From: CAWAMD01 sp963783045
Lineage (GTDB): Bacteria > Actinomycetota > Nitriliruptoria > Nitriliruptorales > Nitriliruptoraceae
DNA length: 64,000 bases
NCBI GenBank assembly: GCA_963783045.1
Contig: CAWAMD010000002.1
Span: forward strand, 124,001-188,000
Direction: 5' to 3'
Part shown: positions 1 through 7,944 of the stretch, in pieces
Position numbering within the stretch: position 1 is the stretch's first letter
How the letters are laid out: the number at the start of each line of letters is the position of its first letter
Made by a program: the position numbers and the translations under genes
The notes under the pieces: model-generated
What the model saw: the letters and a program-made list of their open reading frames with translations, nothing else
The model's database searches: none
Told to the model about the DNA's origin: nothing

Positions 1-122
1 TCATGGCCGGCGGCATCGTCCTCAACGTCCTCAAGGAGGAGCTCCCCGAGGAGCGTCGGAGCCGCTTCACGGCCTTCGCTGCCGCGGCCGTTGGCTACGC
101 CGCCCTCCTGTCCGCCTTCTGA
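1..122 (+). CDS. C-terminal end of a ZIP-like membrane transporter (partial)
   Basis: Only the last 39 residues or so are in the window, read in the frame that stops with TGA at 120-122. They contain a charged stretch with the core LNVLKEELPEERRSRF followed by a hydrophobic, Ala-rich final helix (AAAAVGYAALLSAF). From memory this charged-then-hydrophobic ending resembles the C-terminus of actinobacterial ZIP-family (divalent metal) membrane proteins, but too little is present for a firm call. The start lies outside the window. No gene follows for 239 bases. Confidence 0.5.
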   Translation, partial: MAGGIVLNVLKEELPEERRSRFTAFAAAAVGYAALLSAF

Positions 123-361
123 CGCCGCGCCGTTCACGCCGGCTGGCACCTGGCAGGCAGCTGCGCCTCCTGTCGGGCCACACCCCCCGTCGAGCTCGTC
201 GGTGAGCTGCCTCACCACGCGTGACGCCACGGCCAACGCGGCGCTGGTGCGACCAACGGTTGTCGCCCTGTGCACGGGACGCACCGCACACGCCGACGAA
301 CGAGCGTTCGGATCGGTGGGTTGACGCCAGACGCCTGCGGCAGGTAGAGAACAGACGTTCG

Positions 362-1408
362 ATGAGCGGGGGTGGTGTGTCGAGGTTCGACGGGGTCGCA
401 CTCGTATCGCTGGAGACGGGGGACATCGAGCCGGAGCTTGCCTGCGCCGAGCTGCTTCGCGCTCTGCCCGAAGGCATGGTGCTGCTCGACGGTTCCAGGC
501 GTGCCGCCAGAGCCTGGGTTCCGGGTGTGGGCGCCGCACTGCCGGCCGACGCGCCGTCACCAGACCCTGTCGCGCTGGTGCCGCTAACGCGGGTGCCACG
601 GGGAAGCCGGCGCCGAACAGCGGTGGATCTCGCTCGCGTCTGCAGCTCCGGGCAGCCAGGCCGGTGGCGGGCGGCACGCATCGCATGGATGTCGCCCGCG
701 GTGACCGAGGGCTGGACCGCGGTCCGCCCCCTCGCTGGTGGACGGACCCATCTGGTGCTGCCGGACGAGTCGTGGACCGCGTGCGGTCGACTTCCAGCCC
801 ACGGCCCGCCAGGCGAACTCCGCGCCGCGGACTGTCCGCGCTGCCTTCGCAGCCCGACGGCCGCAGACGCGTTCCACCGCCAGCTTGGTGACCTCGAGGA
901 GCTGGCCGATCTGGTCGGCCCCCTCGCCGCAGCCACCGCGGCGAGGCTATGGCCCCGTCTGGCTCACCTCTCGCCCGAGACCTGCCCGCCGCTGCTCGAC
1001 GGGATGGTCGGCAGCCTTCTCCATCGCCGGCCCGGCGCGCCCAGCGTGACGGAAACGCTGACGCTGCTCGGCCGCCATGCGTCGGTTGCCTCGCCGCCGG
1101 TACGGCGGTGGGCGGCTCAGGAAGCCCGGAGGCTGCTCGCGTCGAGGCTGGCCCGGATCACCAGTCGCCATCCGGCCCGGCTGGATGCGGGGGTCGCATC
1201 CCAACTCCGTCTGGTGCAGGCGCTGCTGCCGACTCGTGAGGCAGCCACGGCGCTGGTCGACCTGCTCGAGCGCTTCGGTCCTGCCCCCGCGATGGAGCCG
1301 CTCGTGCTCGAGACCGTCCGTGGCGCGGGGACCGACCTTCCGGAACGGGTCGAGCAGTGGCGGCGCCGGCACGAGGTCGCGGCCGCGCTGAGCCGCCTCG
1401 GCGGATAG
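362..1408 (+). CDS. Uncharacterised protein with a His/Cys zinc-type motif, first gene of a MoxR-VWA cassette
   Basis: A 348-residue protein of unknown function. The ATG at 362 is preferred because the in-frame region upstream, from 221, looks non-coding. Residues H130, C141, C158 and C161 form a H-x10-C-G-x16-C-P-x-C-L-R arrangement like the small zinc-binding motifs found in many actinobacterial proteins. The C-terminal half, after about residue 170, is Leu/Ala/Arg-rich and should be largely helical, perhaps HEAT-like. There is no signal peptide or membrane segment, so it is probably cytoplasmic. The next gene starts 8 bases after its stop with its own AGGAG, and that gene overlaps the third, so the three look like one transcription unit. 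A role as adaptor or substrate-recognition partner of the downstream MoxR/VWA pair is inference only. Confidence 0.75.
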   Translation: MSGGGVSRFDGVALVSLETGDIEPELACAELLRALPEGMVLLDGSRRAARAWVPGVGAALPADAPSPDPVALVPLTRVPRGSRRRTAVDLARVCSSGQPGRWRAARIAWMSPAVTEGWTAVRPLAGGRTHLVLPDESWTACGRLPAHGPPGELRAADCPRCLRSPTAADAFHRQLGDLEELADLVGPLAAATAARLWPRLAHLSPETCPPLLDGMVGSLLHRRPGAPSVTETLTLLGRHASVASPPVRRWAAQEARRLLASRLARITSRHPARLDAGVASQLRLVQALLPTREAATALVDLLERFGPAPAMEPLVLETVRGAGTDLPERVEQWRRRHEVAAALSRLGG

Positions 1409-1416
1409 GAGTCGAG

Positions 1417-2508
1417 ATGTCCGAAACCGCGGTGCTGCTGGCCGTCATCCGCGCAGCGGGTCGGGCCAGGGTGCCGGTGCTGCTGTGGAGCACGCCGGGG
1501 ACCGGCAAGTCGGAGCTCGTCGAGACGCTCGGGCGCCTCGACGGGCTCCACACCGAGGTCGTCATCGGATCGCTGCGGGAGCCTGCGGATCTGAACGGGT
1601 TGCCGGTGGTCCAGCCGGACGGGTCGGTGGTCATGGCGCCGCCGCGGTGGGCACAGAACCTCGTCGACGCGGATGGTGGCTACCTCTTCCTCGACGAGCT
1701 GAGCACGGCCGCACCGTCGGTCCAGGCCGCGATGCTGCGCGTGGCCAAGGACCGGGTCGTCGGTGACCTGGCGCTGCCGCCCGGGACACGGATCGTCGCG
1801 GCCGCCAACCCCGTCGACGCGGCGGCGGGCGGGTGGGAGCTCGCCGCACCGACCGCGAACCGGTTCCTCCACCTCGATCACCGTCCGGAGTTCGACGCCT
1901 GGGTCGAGGGGCTGTCCGTCGGCTTCGATGCCGTGACCGCCGCCCACGACCACATCCCGCTGACCGACGGGACGCCACGGCAGCTGGCCCGCGAGACCGC
2001 CACCGTCAGCGGCTTCCTGCGCGCCCGCGCCGGCCGCTGGAACCAGTGCCCGACCGACCCGGACGCCGCAGGCCGCGCCTGGCCGAGCCCGCGCACCTGG
2101 GACTACCTGCGTCGCGTGCTGTCCTTCCTGCCGGCCGACGCCCACGACGCCCGCGGCGCCGCCGCCCGTGGGCTGGTCGGCGAGGCCGCCGGGATGGAGC
2201 TGCTGACCTGGGCGCGTCACAGCGACCTGCCCGACCCCGCCGACGTCCTCGACGGCAACGTCGTCTTCGTGCCGGACGACCGTGACGACCGGGTCTTCGC
2301 GGTCCTGTCCGGCGTCGCCGCCGTGGCCGCGCACCGCGGCACGACCGACGCCTGGCTGCGCGCCTGGGACATCCTGCGGCTCGCGCGGCTCGACCTGGCC
2401 GCCGTCGCAGCGCGCTCGCTGTTTCGCAGCCGACCGGCGGACGCGCCCGTGCCCGACGCCGTCCTCGACTTCGAGCCGTTGCTGCGCCACGCCGGGATGC
2501 TCGCGTGA
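1417..2508 (+). CDS. MoxR-type AAA+ ATPase
   Basis: A 363-residue AAA+ ATPase. The Walker A motif TPGTGKS lies at residues 26-32 and the Walker B motif YLFLDEL at about 89-95, followed by a sensor-1-like asparagine in AAANPVD. This pattern fits the MoxR branch, whose members typically remodel or activate a VWA-domain partner. The ATG at 1417 has AGGAG at 1407-1411; an in-frame extension back to 1357 lies inside the upstream gene and is unlikely. The stop overlaps the GTG start of the VWA gene (GTGA at 2505-2508), so the two are translationally coupled and probably work as a pair. The protein is slightly longer than typical MoxR because of a helical C-terminal region of about 100 residues. Confidence 0.88.
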   Translation: MSETAVLLAVIRAAGRARVPVLLWSTPGTGKSELVETLGRLDGLHTEVVIGSLREPADLNGLPVVQPDGSVVMAPPRWAQNLVDADGGYLFLDELSTAAPSVQAAMLRVAKDRVVGDLALPPGTRIVAAANPVDAAAGGWELAAPTANRFLHLDHRPEFDAWVEGLSVGFDAVTAAHDHIPLTDGTPRQLARETATVSGFLRARAGRWNQCPTDPDAAGRAWPSPRTWDYLRRVLSFLPADAHDARGAAARGLVGEAAGMELLTWARHSDLPDPADVLDGNVVFVPDDRDDRVFAVLSGVAAVAAHRGTTDAWLRAWDILRLARLDLAAVAARSLFRSRPADAPVPDAVLDFEPLLRHAGMLA

Positions 2509-3752
2509 GCGGCGCCCGTCCGCGCCGGGCCACCACCACACGACGGCTCGAAGCTGCCGAGGCCGACGCGTTCGCCGCGGCGCGCCTGCGGGCGCTCGAC
2601 CGGATGCCCTACCTCGCGACCGCGCTGTTCGAGGTGACCCCCGTCGCGGCCCCCGGGCTCGAGACCTTCGGCGTGGACGCGCACTGGCGGCTGTACCTCG
2701 ACCCCGCCACGCTGCAACGGTGGGGGCCGGCCCACGCGGCCGGGGTCCTGCTCCACGAGGTCCTCCACCTGCTGCGCGACCATCACGCACGCCACGCGGA
2801 GCAGCCCCGTCAGCACCCGCTGCGGTGGAACCTGGCCGCGGACGCCGAGATCAACGACGACCTGACGGCGGCCGGCGTGCCCCTGCCCGGCGCACCGATC
2901 ACGCCGGCCTCGCTCGGCCAGCCGGACGAACAGCTCGCCGAGGAGTACTACGCGAGCCTGGCTGCGGCGAGCGACGACCGGTTCGTGTCGGTGTGCTGCG
3001 GCTCCGGATCGGGCGGGCACCCGCTGCCCTGCGAGGTCGGCGAGCACGACGGGCTGACCGGACGATCACGCACCGAGGGTGAGCTGATCCGACGTGCGGT
3101 CGCCGACCAGGTCCGGGACGCCGCACAGCAGCATCTCGATGCCGGCACCGTGCCCGGCGGGCTGCGACGGTGGGCCGACCGGGTCCTGGAGCCGCCCAAG
3201 GCGCCCTGGTCCCGGCTGCTGCGAGCGGCCGTCAGACAGTCGGTCGCCTACCAGGCCGGCCAGGTCGACTTCCGCTACCACCGGCCCGGACGCCGCCGGG
3301 TCCCTCAGGTCGTCACTCCCGCGATGGTCTCCCCGACGCCGACCATCACCACCATCATCGACACCTCCGCGTCGATGTCCGAACCACAGCTCCGCCGAGC
3401 GTTGAGCGAGCTGCAAGGCGTGTGCCGGAGCTCGGGCATCCCGGCCCGACGCCATCGGGTGGTCTCCGCGGACGTCGGGTTGCGCAGCATCCAGACCGTG
3501 CGCTCCGCCGATGAGGTACGGCTCACCGGCGGCGGTGGTACCGACCTCGCCGCAGCGATCGAGGCGGTGGCGTCCCTTCGCCCCCGGCCCGACGTCGTGG
3601 TGGTGCTCACTGACGGCGCCACCGCCTGGCCCGCTCGCGCGCCCCGCCACATGTCGGTCGTGATCGGGATCATCGGGCCCCGAGCCGCCCACCCCGGGTC
3701 GCTGCCGCAGTGGGCCCGCAGCGTTCTCCTCCCCATCGAGGACCAGGCGTAG
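2505..3752 (+). CDS. VWA-like protein with N-terminal metallopeptidase-like domain (DUF2201 family)
   Basis: A 415-residue protein in two parts. The N-terminal part carries HEVLH at residues 84-88, a zinc-protease HExxH motif, followed by the sequence AADAEINDD typical of the DUF2201 putative metallopeptidase domain. The C-terminal part, from about residue 280, is a VWA-like domain with the metal-binding DTSAS motif near residue 285 and the later VVLTDGAT strand. A Gly/Cys-rich segment (CCGSGSGG) lies between them, as in other family members. Translation starts at GTG 2505 inside the MoxR stop codon. Such proteins are usually paired with MoxR ATPases. Their substrates are mostly unknown, so the function is not assigned. 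No signal peptide is visible, so it should be cytoplasmic. Confidence 0.87.
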   Translation: MSGARPRRATTTRRLEAAEADAFAAARLRALDRMPYLATALFEVTPVAAPGLETFGVDAHWRLYLDPATLQRWGPAHAAGVLLHEVLHLLRDHHARHAEQPRQHPLRWNLAADAEINDDLTAAGVPLPGAPITPASLGQPDEQLAEEYYASLAAASDDRFVSVCCGSGSGGHPLPCEVGEHDGLTGRSRTEGELIRRAVADQVRDAAQQHLDAGTVPGGLRRWADRVLEPPKAPWSRLLRAAVRQSVAYQAGQVDFRYHRPGRRRVPQVVTPAMVSPTPTITTIIDTSASMSEPQLRRALSELQGVCRSSGIPARRHRVVSADVGLRSIQTVRSADEVRLTGGGGTDLAAAIEAVASLRPRPDVVVVLTDGATAWPARAPRHMSVVIGIIGPRAAHPGSLPQWARSVLLPIEDQA

Positions 3753-3828
3753 ACGGCGCTGGCCAGTCGCCGACGCAGAGCCGCGCTGCCCGGGGAGAAG
3801 CGACCCAGCTGCACACCGCGACGGGAAC

Positions 3829-3866
3829 ATGACAACGATCCCGTCACACAATTCGTGATACACTCA
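3829..3866 (+). promoter_or_regulatory. Candidate promoter/operator of the toxin-antitoxin pair
   Basis: The bases before the antitoxin ATG are unusually AT-rich for this window. They hold ATGACA at 3829-3834 and GTGATACAC at 3856-3864, which resembles a -10 region and has inverted GTG/CAC arms. Spacing to the -35-like box is longer than ideal. Autoregulation by the ribbon-helix-helix antitoxin at this spot is expected from the family but not shown. Confidence 0.3.
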
Positions 3867-3870
3867 CCGC

Positions 3871-4110
3871 ATGAGTGATCTGATCTCCGTACGCCTGGAC
3901 GACGACGCCCGTCGGGCCCTGGCCGAGCTCGAGGCCACCGGCATCTCCCGAAGCGAGGCGGTGCGTCATGGGCTCGTGATCGCTGCCCAGCAGCTTCGCG
4001 ACCGTCGGCGACTGATCGACGAGGTCGCCGCGCTGGCTGAGGACGAGCAGGACCGTGCCGAGGCTGCGGAGGTGGCGGCCATGATGGAGGAACTGCGTGC
4101 GCCGGGGTGA
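3871..4110 (+). CDS. Ribbon-helix-helix antitoxin
   Basis: A 79-residue protein. The N-terminal 45 residues (ISVRLDDDARRALAELEATG, then SRSEAVRHGL) match a ribbon-helix-helix DNA-binding fold: a short beta strand then two helices. The remainder is acidic and helical, as expected for a toxin-neutralising tail. It overlaps the following MazF-like gene by 14 bases in another frame, the usual antitoxin-first arrangement. It should bind and neutralise the toxin and repress its own promoter. Confidence 0.85.
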   Translation: MSDLISVRLDDDARRALAELEATGISRSEAVRHGLVIAAQQLRDRRRLIDEVAALAEDEQDRAEAAEVAAMMEELRAPG

Positions 4111-4414
4111 CGTCTTCCGGTTGCGTCTCGGTCGACGGCAAGGGCACGAGCAGTCCGGTGTCCGCTACGGCGTGATCGTGCAGTCGGATGCACTGCTGCG
4201 TTTGTCCACCGTGCTGATCGCTCCCACCTCGACCGCGGCGCGCGCCGCCTCCTTTCGGCCCGAGATCGACATCGGCGGCACACCGACACGCGTCCTCGTC
4301 GAACAGACCGGCGCGGTCGATGTCAGCAGGCTCGGCGACTACCACGGCCACCTCACCGCCGAGGAGCAGTGGGGCGTCGACCTCGCTCTCGAGACGGTAT
4401 TGGACCTGCAGTAG
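4097..4414 (+). CDS. MazF/PemK-type endoribonuclease toxin
   Basis: A 105-residue protein beginning at GTG 4097 inside the antitoxin gene. The opening MRRGDVFRLRLG and the following RYGVIVQSD, then APTSTAAR and the late VEQTGAVDVSRLG, are the conserved blocks of MazF/PemK toxins, which cleave mRNA at short sequences. Length fits the family. The out-of-frame overlap with the ribbon-helix-helix gene supports a coupled type II toxin-antitoxin module. It lies directly after the MoxR-VWA cassette with 118 bases between. Confidence 0.9.
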   Translation: MRRGDVFRLRLGRRQGHEQSGVRYGVIVQSDALLRLSTVLIAPTSTAARAASFRPEIDIGGTPTRVLVEQTGAVDVSRLGDYHGHLTAEEQWGVDLALETVLDLQ

Positions 4415-4752
4415 CGGCAGTCGCCGTCGACGCTGCGCCGGTTTCACGGGCTGCGCTGCTCTCAGGGTTCCGACGTCAAGCGCGGCGCCGACGTCCGCAA
4501 GGCGCGCTGCCAGCATGACGAGCTCGGTAATCGCTGGCGCTGGAACGGCGAGAGGTCGGGCGGTGGGGACCGACCCGTGCACGTCGGAAGCGGACGCCGG
4601 CTGAAGGGCCCGCTCTCACTCCGCCTCGTGGCGTTGGCTGGTCGGCTCTGACAGGCACGCTCTCCGCCGCCAGACGACGCCGTTCGGTGTGTCGCCTTCG
4701 CCGCTGCTGTCGTCGGCGACGAGTGACCTGCCGCGCTTGGTGGCCGCCGGGT
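4415..4752. other. Non-coding stretch between MazF and TetR genes
   Basis: About 340 bases separate two genes that point toward each other. No open frame here has recognisable protein features. No clear hairpin with a T-tract, tRNA or repeat was found by eye. Confidence 0.5.
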
Positions 4753-5391
4753 TCAGCTGCCGCGTGTCTTGTGGGCCAGTCGCCGGCGCAGGGCGGTGGT
4801 GGCGGTGGGGCCGAGGTCCAGGACGCTGTCGACCAGCCGGGCGAGCTCGGCCAGGGTGTCGAAGAGCTCGCCGGTGGCGTCGGGCTGGTCGTCGAGGTCG
4901 GGCAGGAGCTCGATGCCGATGAACGCGGCGGAGACGGCGTGGGCGAGATGGTGGGCGGGCAGCGCGTCGGCCAGGGCGGTGTCGCCGAGCAGCCGGTGCA
5001 GGGTGTGGCGGACCTCGCCGGCGAGCAGGTCGTAGTTGGCGCGGGCGACGGGGGCGAGCTCGGGGTGGGTGTGGGCGCCGGCGAGCAGCTGGGCCATGAC
5101 GGCGACGTTGCCGAGCTGGCGTTCCTCGTCGTGGAGCTGGCGGGCCAGCGCGGCGAGCTCACCCAGCGTTGTGACCTCGGCCAGCCGTCGCCGGTAGCTC
5201 GCGGCCCGTGCTTCGGCGGCCTCGCGGGAGGCGGCCTCGAGCAGCCCGTTGACCGACCCGTAGTGGTAGAAGATCAGGCCCTGGCTGATCCCGGCGGTCT
5301 CGGCGATGGTCCGGGCGGAGGTGCCGGCGATCCCACGGCGGGTCAGGGTTGCCAGCGCGGCGGCCTTGAGGGCGGTCTTGGCGTCGGGCAT
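4753..5391 (-). CDS. TetR-family transcriptional regulator
   Basis: A 212-residue regulator. Residues 10-55 form the TetR helix-turn-helix (ARTIAETAGISQGLIFYHYG), and the remainder is an all-helical ligand-binding domain. It is divergent from the small membrane-protein gene at 5465. Two identical 16-base near-palindromes in the 73-base gap are its likely operators, one of them touching the partner's ribosome-binding site. The arrangement suggests that the regulator represses itself and the membrane protein until a small molecule binds. Confidence 0.9.
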   Translation of the reverse strand: MPDAKTALKAAALATLTRRGIAGTSARTIAETAGISQGLIFYHYGSVNGLLEAASREAAEARAASYRRRLAEVTTLGELAALARQLHDEERQLGNVAVMAQLLAGAHTHPELAPVARANYDLLAGEVRHTLHRLLGDTALADALPAHHLAHAVSAAFIGIELLPDLDDQPDATGELFDTLAELARLVDSVLDLGPTATTALRRRLAHKTRGS

Positions 5392-5406
5392 CGCACGCTC
5401 CCACTG

Positions 5407-5452
5407 TTGAGCGGTCGCTCAAAGGACGCTAAGGTGTTGAGCGGTCGCTCAA
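5407..5452. promoter_or_regulatory. Twin TetR operators
   Basis: Two identical copies of TTGAGCGGTCGCTCAA lie at 5407-5422 and 5437-5452. The arms TTGAGCG/CGCTCAA are perfectly inverted around two central bases. The copies are 30 bp apart, close to three helical turns, so dimers could bind on one face. The right copy abuts the AAGGAG of the downstream gene, so occupancy would block transcription and possibly translation starts. Confidence 0.8.
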
Positions 5453-5464
5453 GGAGCGTAGACG

Positions 5465-5887
5465 ATGCCGGAACACCAGCGGCGCTGGCCGGTCCTGCTG
5501 GTGGGCGGGATGCTGGTCGCGTTCGGGATGGTCGCGATCCTGACGATCGGGCTGCCGTTCCTGATCGGCGGCGCGATCGTGCTGGTGGATGCGGCCACCG
5601 GGGTCCGACGTCGCCGTCCGCGGCTGTTCTGGCCGACGGTGGCCGCGGTGGCGGGGTTCTTCGCCGGAGGCGTGGCGGTGGCGCCGTGGTCGTGCACGAG
5701 CGAGGCCGCCGCCACCAGCGCCGGCGTGTCGACGGCCAGCACGACGTGTCGCAGCCTGACCGGGATCCGCTACGCCGGCGGGGCCGGCTACGACCCGCCG
5801 GAGTGGCCGGGGCTGTCGGCCGGCATCACCGTCGCCGTTCTGGCGGGTGCCGGGACGAGACGGTGGATCGTGCGGGGTGGTGGCTGA
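5465..5887 (+). CDS. Small membrane protein under TetR control
   Basis: A 140-residue protein with about three hydrophobic segments (near residues 8-25, 28-42 and 55-72) and a fourth near 118-132. Between the last two lies a Cys/Ser/Thr-rich, probably extracytoplasmic loop with two cysteines. The start at 5465 has AAGGAG at 5451-5456. The gene is divergent from the TetR gene with the paired operators between them, so it is the best candidate target. The product is not recognised. The 3' end overlaps the end of the convergent methyltransferase gene by 62 bases. Confidence 0.7.
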   Translation: MPEHQRRWPVLLVGGMLVAFGMVAILTIGLPFLIGGAIVLVDAATGVRRRRPRLFWPTVAAVAGFFAGGVAVAPWSCTSEAAATSAGVSTASTTCRSLTGIRYAGGAGYDPPEWPGLSAGITVAVLAGAGTRRWIVRGGG

Positions 5888-6698
5888 TGGGACGGGTCGT
5901 GCTGGCGGGCGGCAGCGGCTGTCCGCAGGTGTGCGACGGCACCTCCGCGCGCCCGCGACGCGACGCGAGCGGCCGGATACCGGGCACGAGCATGGGCACC
6001 TCTTCGCGGTAGCGCAGGTAGCGCTCCCCGAAGTGGGTGACGAGGTCCCGCTCCTCCAGCCGGAGGGCGACCAGGATGTAGCCGGTGGTGGCGAGGTCGA
6101 ACAGCAGCCGGCCGGTCGTCATGGTCGGCGCCGCCCAGAACGCGATGACGAACCCGAGCATCAGCGGGTGCCGCACGAGCCGGTAGAACAGCGGCGTGCG
6201 GAAGGTCGGGCTGACCTGCGGGAGCCCCCGCTGCTGACGCACGACCTGGCGAAGCCCGAACAGATCGAAGTGGTCGATGAGGAACGTCGAGATGAGCACG
6301 ACCGCCCAGCCGCCGAGCGAGACGGCGTACAGCACGGTCCGCCACGGTTCGCCCACCTCCCACAGCACGTCGGCGAACGGGCGCCACTGCCACAGCAGCA
6401 GGGCCAGAACTCCCGACGAGAGCGCGACGTAGGTGGTGCGCTCGATCGGGCGTGGCAGGAACTGCGTCCACCAGCGCTTGAACGCGGGTCGCGCCATCAC
6501 GCTGTGCTGGACGGCGAACAGACCCAGCAGCCCGACATCGATCAGGAGCCCGACCCAGGCGGGGTCGGTGACGGTGCCGTCGTTGATCGCCTTGGGGACG
6601 ACGAGCCCCTCGACGAACCCGAGGGCATAGAGGAAGACGACGAGGAACGCGGCATAGGCCAGAAGCCCGTAGCCGGTCATCAGGGTGCGCTTGATCAT
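5826..6698 (-). CDS. mddA: MddA-like methanethiol S-methyltransferase / NnrU-type membrane protein
   Basis: A 290-residue integral membrane protein of the isoprenylcysteine-methyltransferase superfamily. Conserved blocks visible in order are FAVQHSVMARPAFKRWW, DHFDLFGLRQV, YRLVRHPLMLGF and the C-terminal EERDLVTHFGERYLRYR, which form the SAM-binding end of this fold. They match MddA enzymes, which methylate methanethiol to dimethyl sulfide. About six membrane helices are expected. The final 45 or so residues are poorly conserved and overlap the convergent gene. The ATG at 6698 lies inside the 3' end of the upstream OsmC-like reading frame, so the two are probably cotranscribed. NnrU-like is the alternative label. 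Confidence 0.72.
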   Translation of the reverse strand: MIKRTLMTGYGLLAYAAFLVVFLYALGFVEGLVVPKAINDGTVTDPAWVGLLIDVGLLGLFAVQHSVMARPAFKRWWTQFLPRPIERTTYVALSSGVLALLLWQWRPFADVLWEVGEPWRTVLYAVSLGGWAVVLISTFLIDHFDLFGLRQVVRQQRGLPQVSPTFRTPLFYRLVRHPLMLGFVIAFWAAPTMTTGRLLFDLATTGYILVALRLEERDLVTHFGERYLRYREEVPMLVPGIRPLASRRGRAEVPSHTCGQPLPPASTTRPISHHPARSTVSSRHPPERRR

Positions 6699-7136
6699 GC
6701 CTGCGCCCCCTTCGCCACCGGCGCGGCGCGGCGCACCGCGAGCTGGATGTCGACGGGGTTGCGCAGCGTGTCGTAGATGTCGGAGCGCGCCCGGACGGCG
6801 TCGGCGAGCTCGACGAGGGCGTCGTCGTCGGCGGACGTTCTCGACGGCGACGCGGACCGCGACCTCCTGGAGGCCCGGCCGCACGTCGTCGCGCAGCCCC
6901 AGGAACGCGGCCATGTCGTTGTGGTCTTCGAGCTCGACCTCGACCGTGTCGGGGGTGGCGTCGGCGGCGAAGCCCCCATCCCAGCGGACGCGGCTGCGCC
7001 ACGTGAGGGCGCCGCGTTCGGGGTGGGCGGCGAGCTCGGCAAATGCCGGCCCCACCTGCTCGAGGTTCCAGCCGTTGAGGCTCGTGCCGGCCGTCGTGGA
7101 CTGCGTCGCCGGGGTGGACGGCGTGGTGGTGTCCAT
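6695..7136 (-). pseudogene. OsmC-like protein gene with a frameshift
   Basis: The 5' part reads from ATG 7134-7136, with AAGGAA upstream, through a protein-like sequence ending VAVENV near 6840. The frame must then change by one base near 6829-6833 to continue as ALVELADAVRARSDIYDTLR, ending at 6695. The last block (SDIYDTLRNPVDI) resembles the C-terminus of OsmC-fold proteins. Both halves look protein-like and together give about 146 residues. The cause may be an extra base in a CGCCGACGACGACGCC run, either a real mutation or a sequencing error. The following methyltransferase gene starts within the last codons. Confidence 0.6.
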
Positions 7137-7171
7137 GCGTGGTTCCTTCCCGTCGTGAGGGGTGAGGGTGG

Positions 7172-7759
7172 TCAGGTCAGGGTCCTCGGCGGGCGGGCCG
7201 GGGCCGTCGCCGACCGCGCCGGTGGGTGCTCGTAGGAGACGCTGACCGGGATGCCCCGGCGCAGCGTGTCGAGGTTGACGCAGAGCTGGTCCGCCGCGTC
7301 GCGGAGCTGCTGCTCGCGTCGCGGATCGGTGCCCGGGGCGACCTTCAGGCAGACGCGAACGTCGAGGGAGCGGAACCCGACCGGGACGGTCGCGTCCATC
7401 GCCAGGCAGCCGCGGCAGTCGACCTCGCCGACGACGGTGACCTCGAGCGTCGACACCTCGACACCGAGGTGGTCGGCGACCATGCGGATCGTGCTGTCCT
7501 CGCAGGCCGCCAGCGCTGCGCACAGCAGATGGCCAGGATTGGGCAGGTCGCCGTCCCCGCCGATCTTCCGGTCGATCCCGAACGCCCAGTGCGACGTGGG
7601 GAACGCCCCGACCGCCTCCACCGCACCGTGGACAGGATCGGTCGCCGCGGCGTCCACGGTGCGGACCTGCTTGGTGGTGATGGCGGCCGACGGCTCCTCG
7701 CGGTAGTGGGCACGCAGCGGTCGCTGCCGCTGCGCCATCAGGGACGTTTCGTGTGCCAT
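7172..7759 (-). CDS. OsmC/Ohr-family protein
   Basis: A 195-residue OsmC-fold protein. Key features are the segment LLCAALAACEDSTIRMVAD, containing the first redox cysteine, and DCRGCLAMD in the middle. These enzymes use reactive cysteines to reduce organic hydroperoxides or are of unknown function in some branches. The ATG at 7757-7759 is chosen because AGGAG precedes it; an in-frame extension to 7879 would run through the promoter region. The gene heads a minus-strand run with the frameshifted OsmC-like gene and the MddA-like methyltransferase. It faces a TetR gene across a region with two operator-like palindromes. A thiol- or sulfur-stress role for the cluster is inference. Confidence 0.82.
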   Translation of the reverse strand: MAHETSLMAQRQRPLRAHYREEPSAAITTKQVRTVDAAATDPVHGAVEAVGAFPTSHWAFGIDRKIGGDGDLPNPGHLLCAALAACEDSTIRMVADHLGVEVSTLEVTVVGEVDCRGCLAMDATVPVGFRSLDVRVCLKVAPGTDPRREQQLRDAADQLCVNLDTLRRGIPVSVSYEHPPARSATAPARPPRTLT

Positions 7760-7842
7760 GTCCGGCTCCTGCGTCGCGTTCGACTCGGTGGTCCGACCGA
7801 GCCGCCGCCGCGTCCTCACACACGCTGGCCGCACCATACTTA

Positions 7843-7887
7843 GCACGATCGTTCGTTCTCCTTGTGTGACACTACGCACGGTCGTGC
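7843..7887. promoter_or_regulatory. Two operator-like palindromes between OsmC and TetR genes
   Basis: GCACGATCGTTC (7843-7854) and GCACGGTCGTGC (7876-7887) share an ACGRTCGT core, centred 33 bp apart. The outer arms TAGCACGA and TCGTGCTA are themselves inverted across the pair. A -10-like TGCTATCTT follows at 7885-7893 for the TetR gene. The layout suggests autoregulation and control of the divergent OsmC operon. Confidence 0.6.
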
Positions 7888-7944
7888 TATCTTGTCAAGG
7901 GTCGGATCCGTGATAGGCCACCGAGCAACGGAAAGGCCTCGTCG

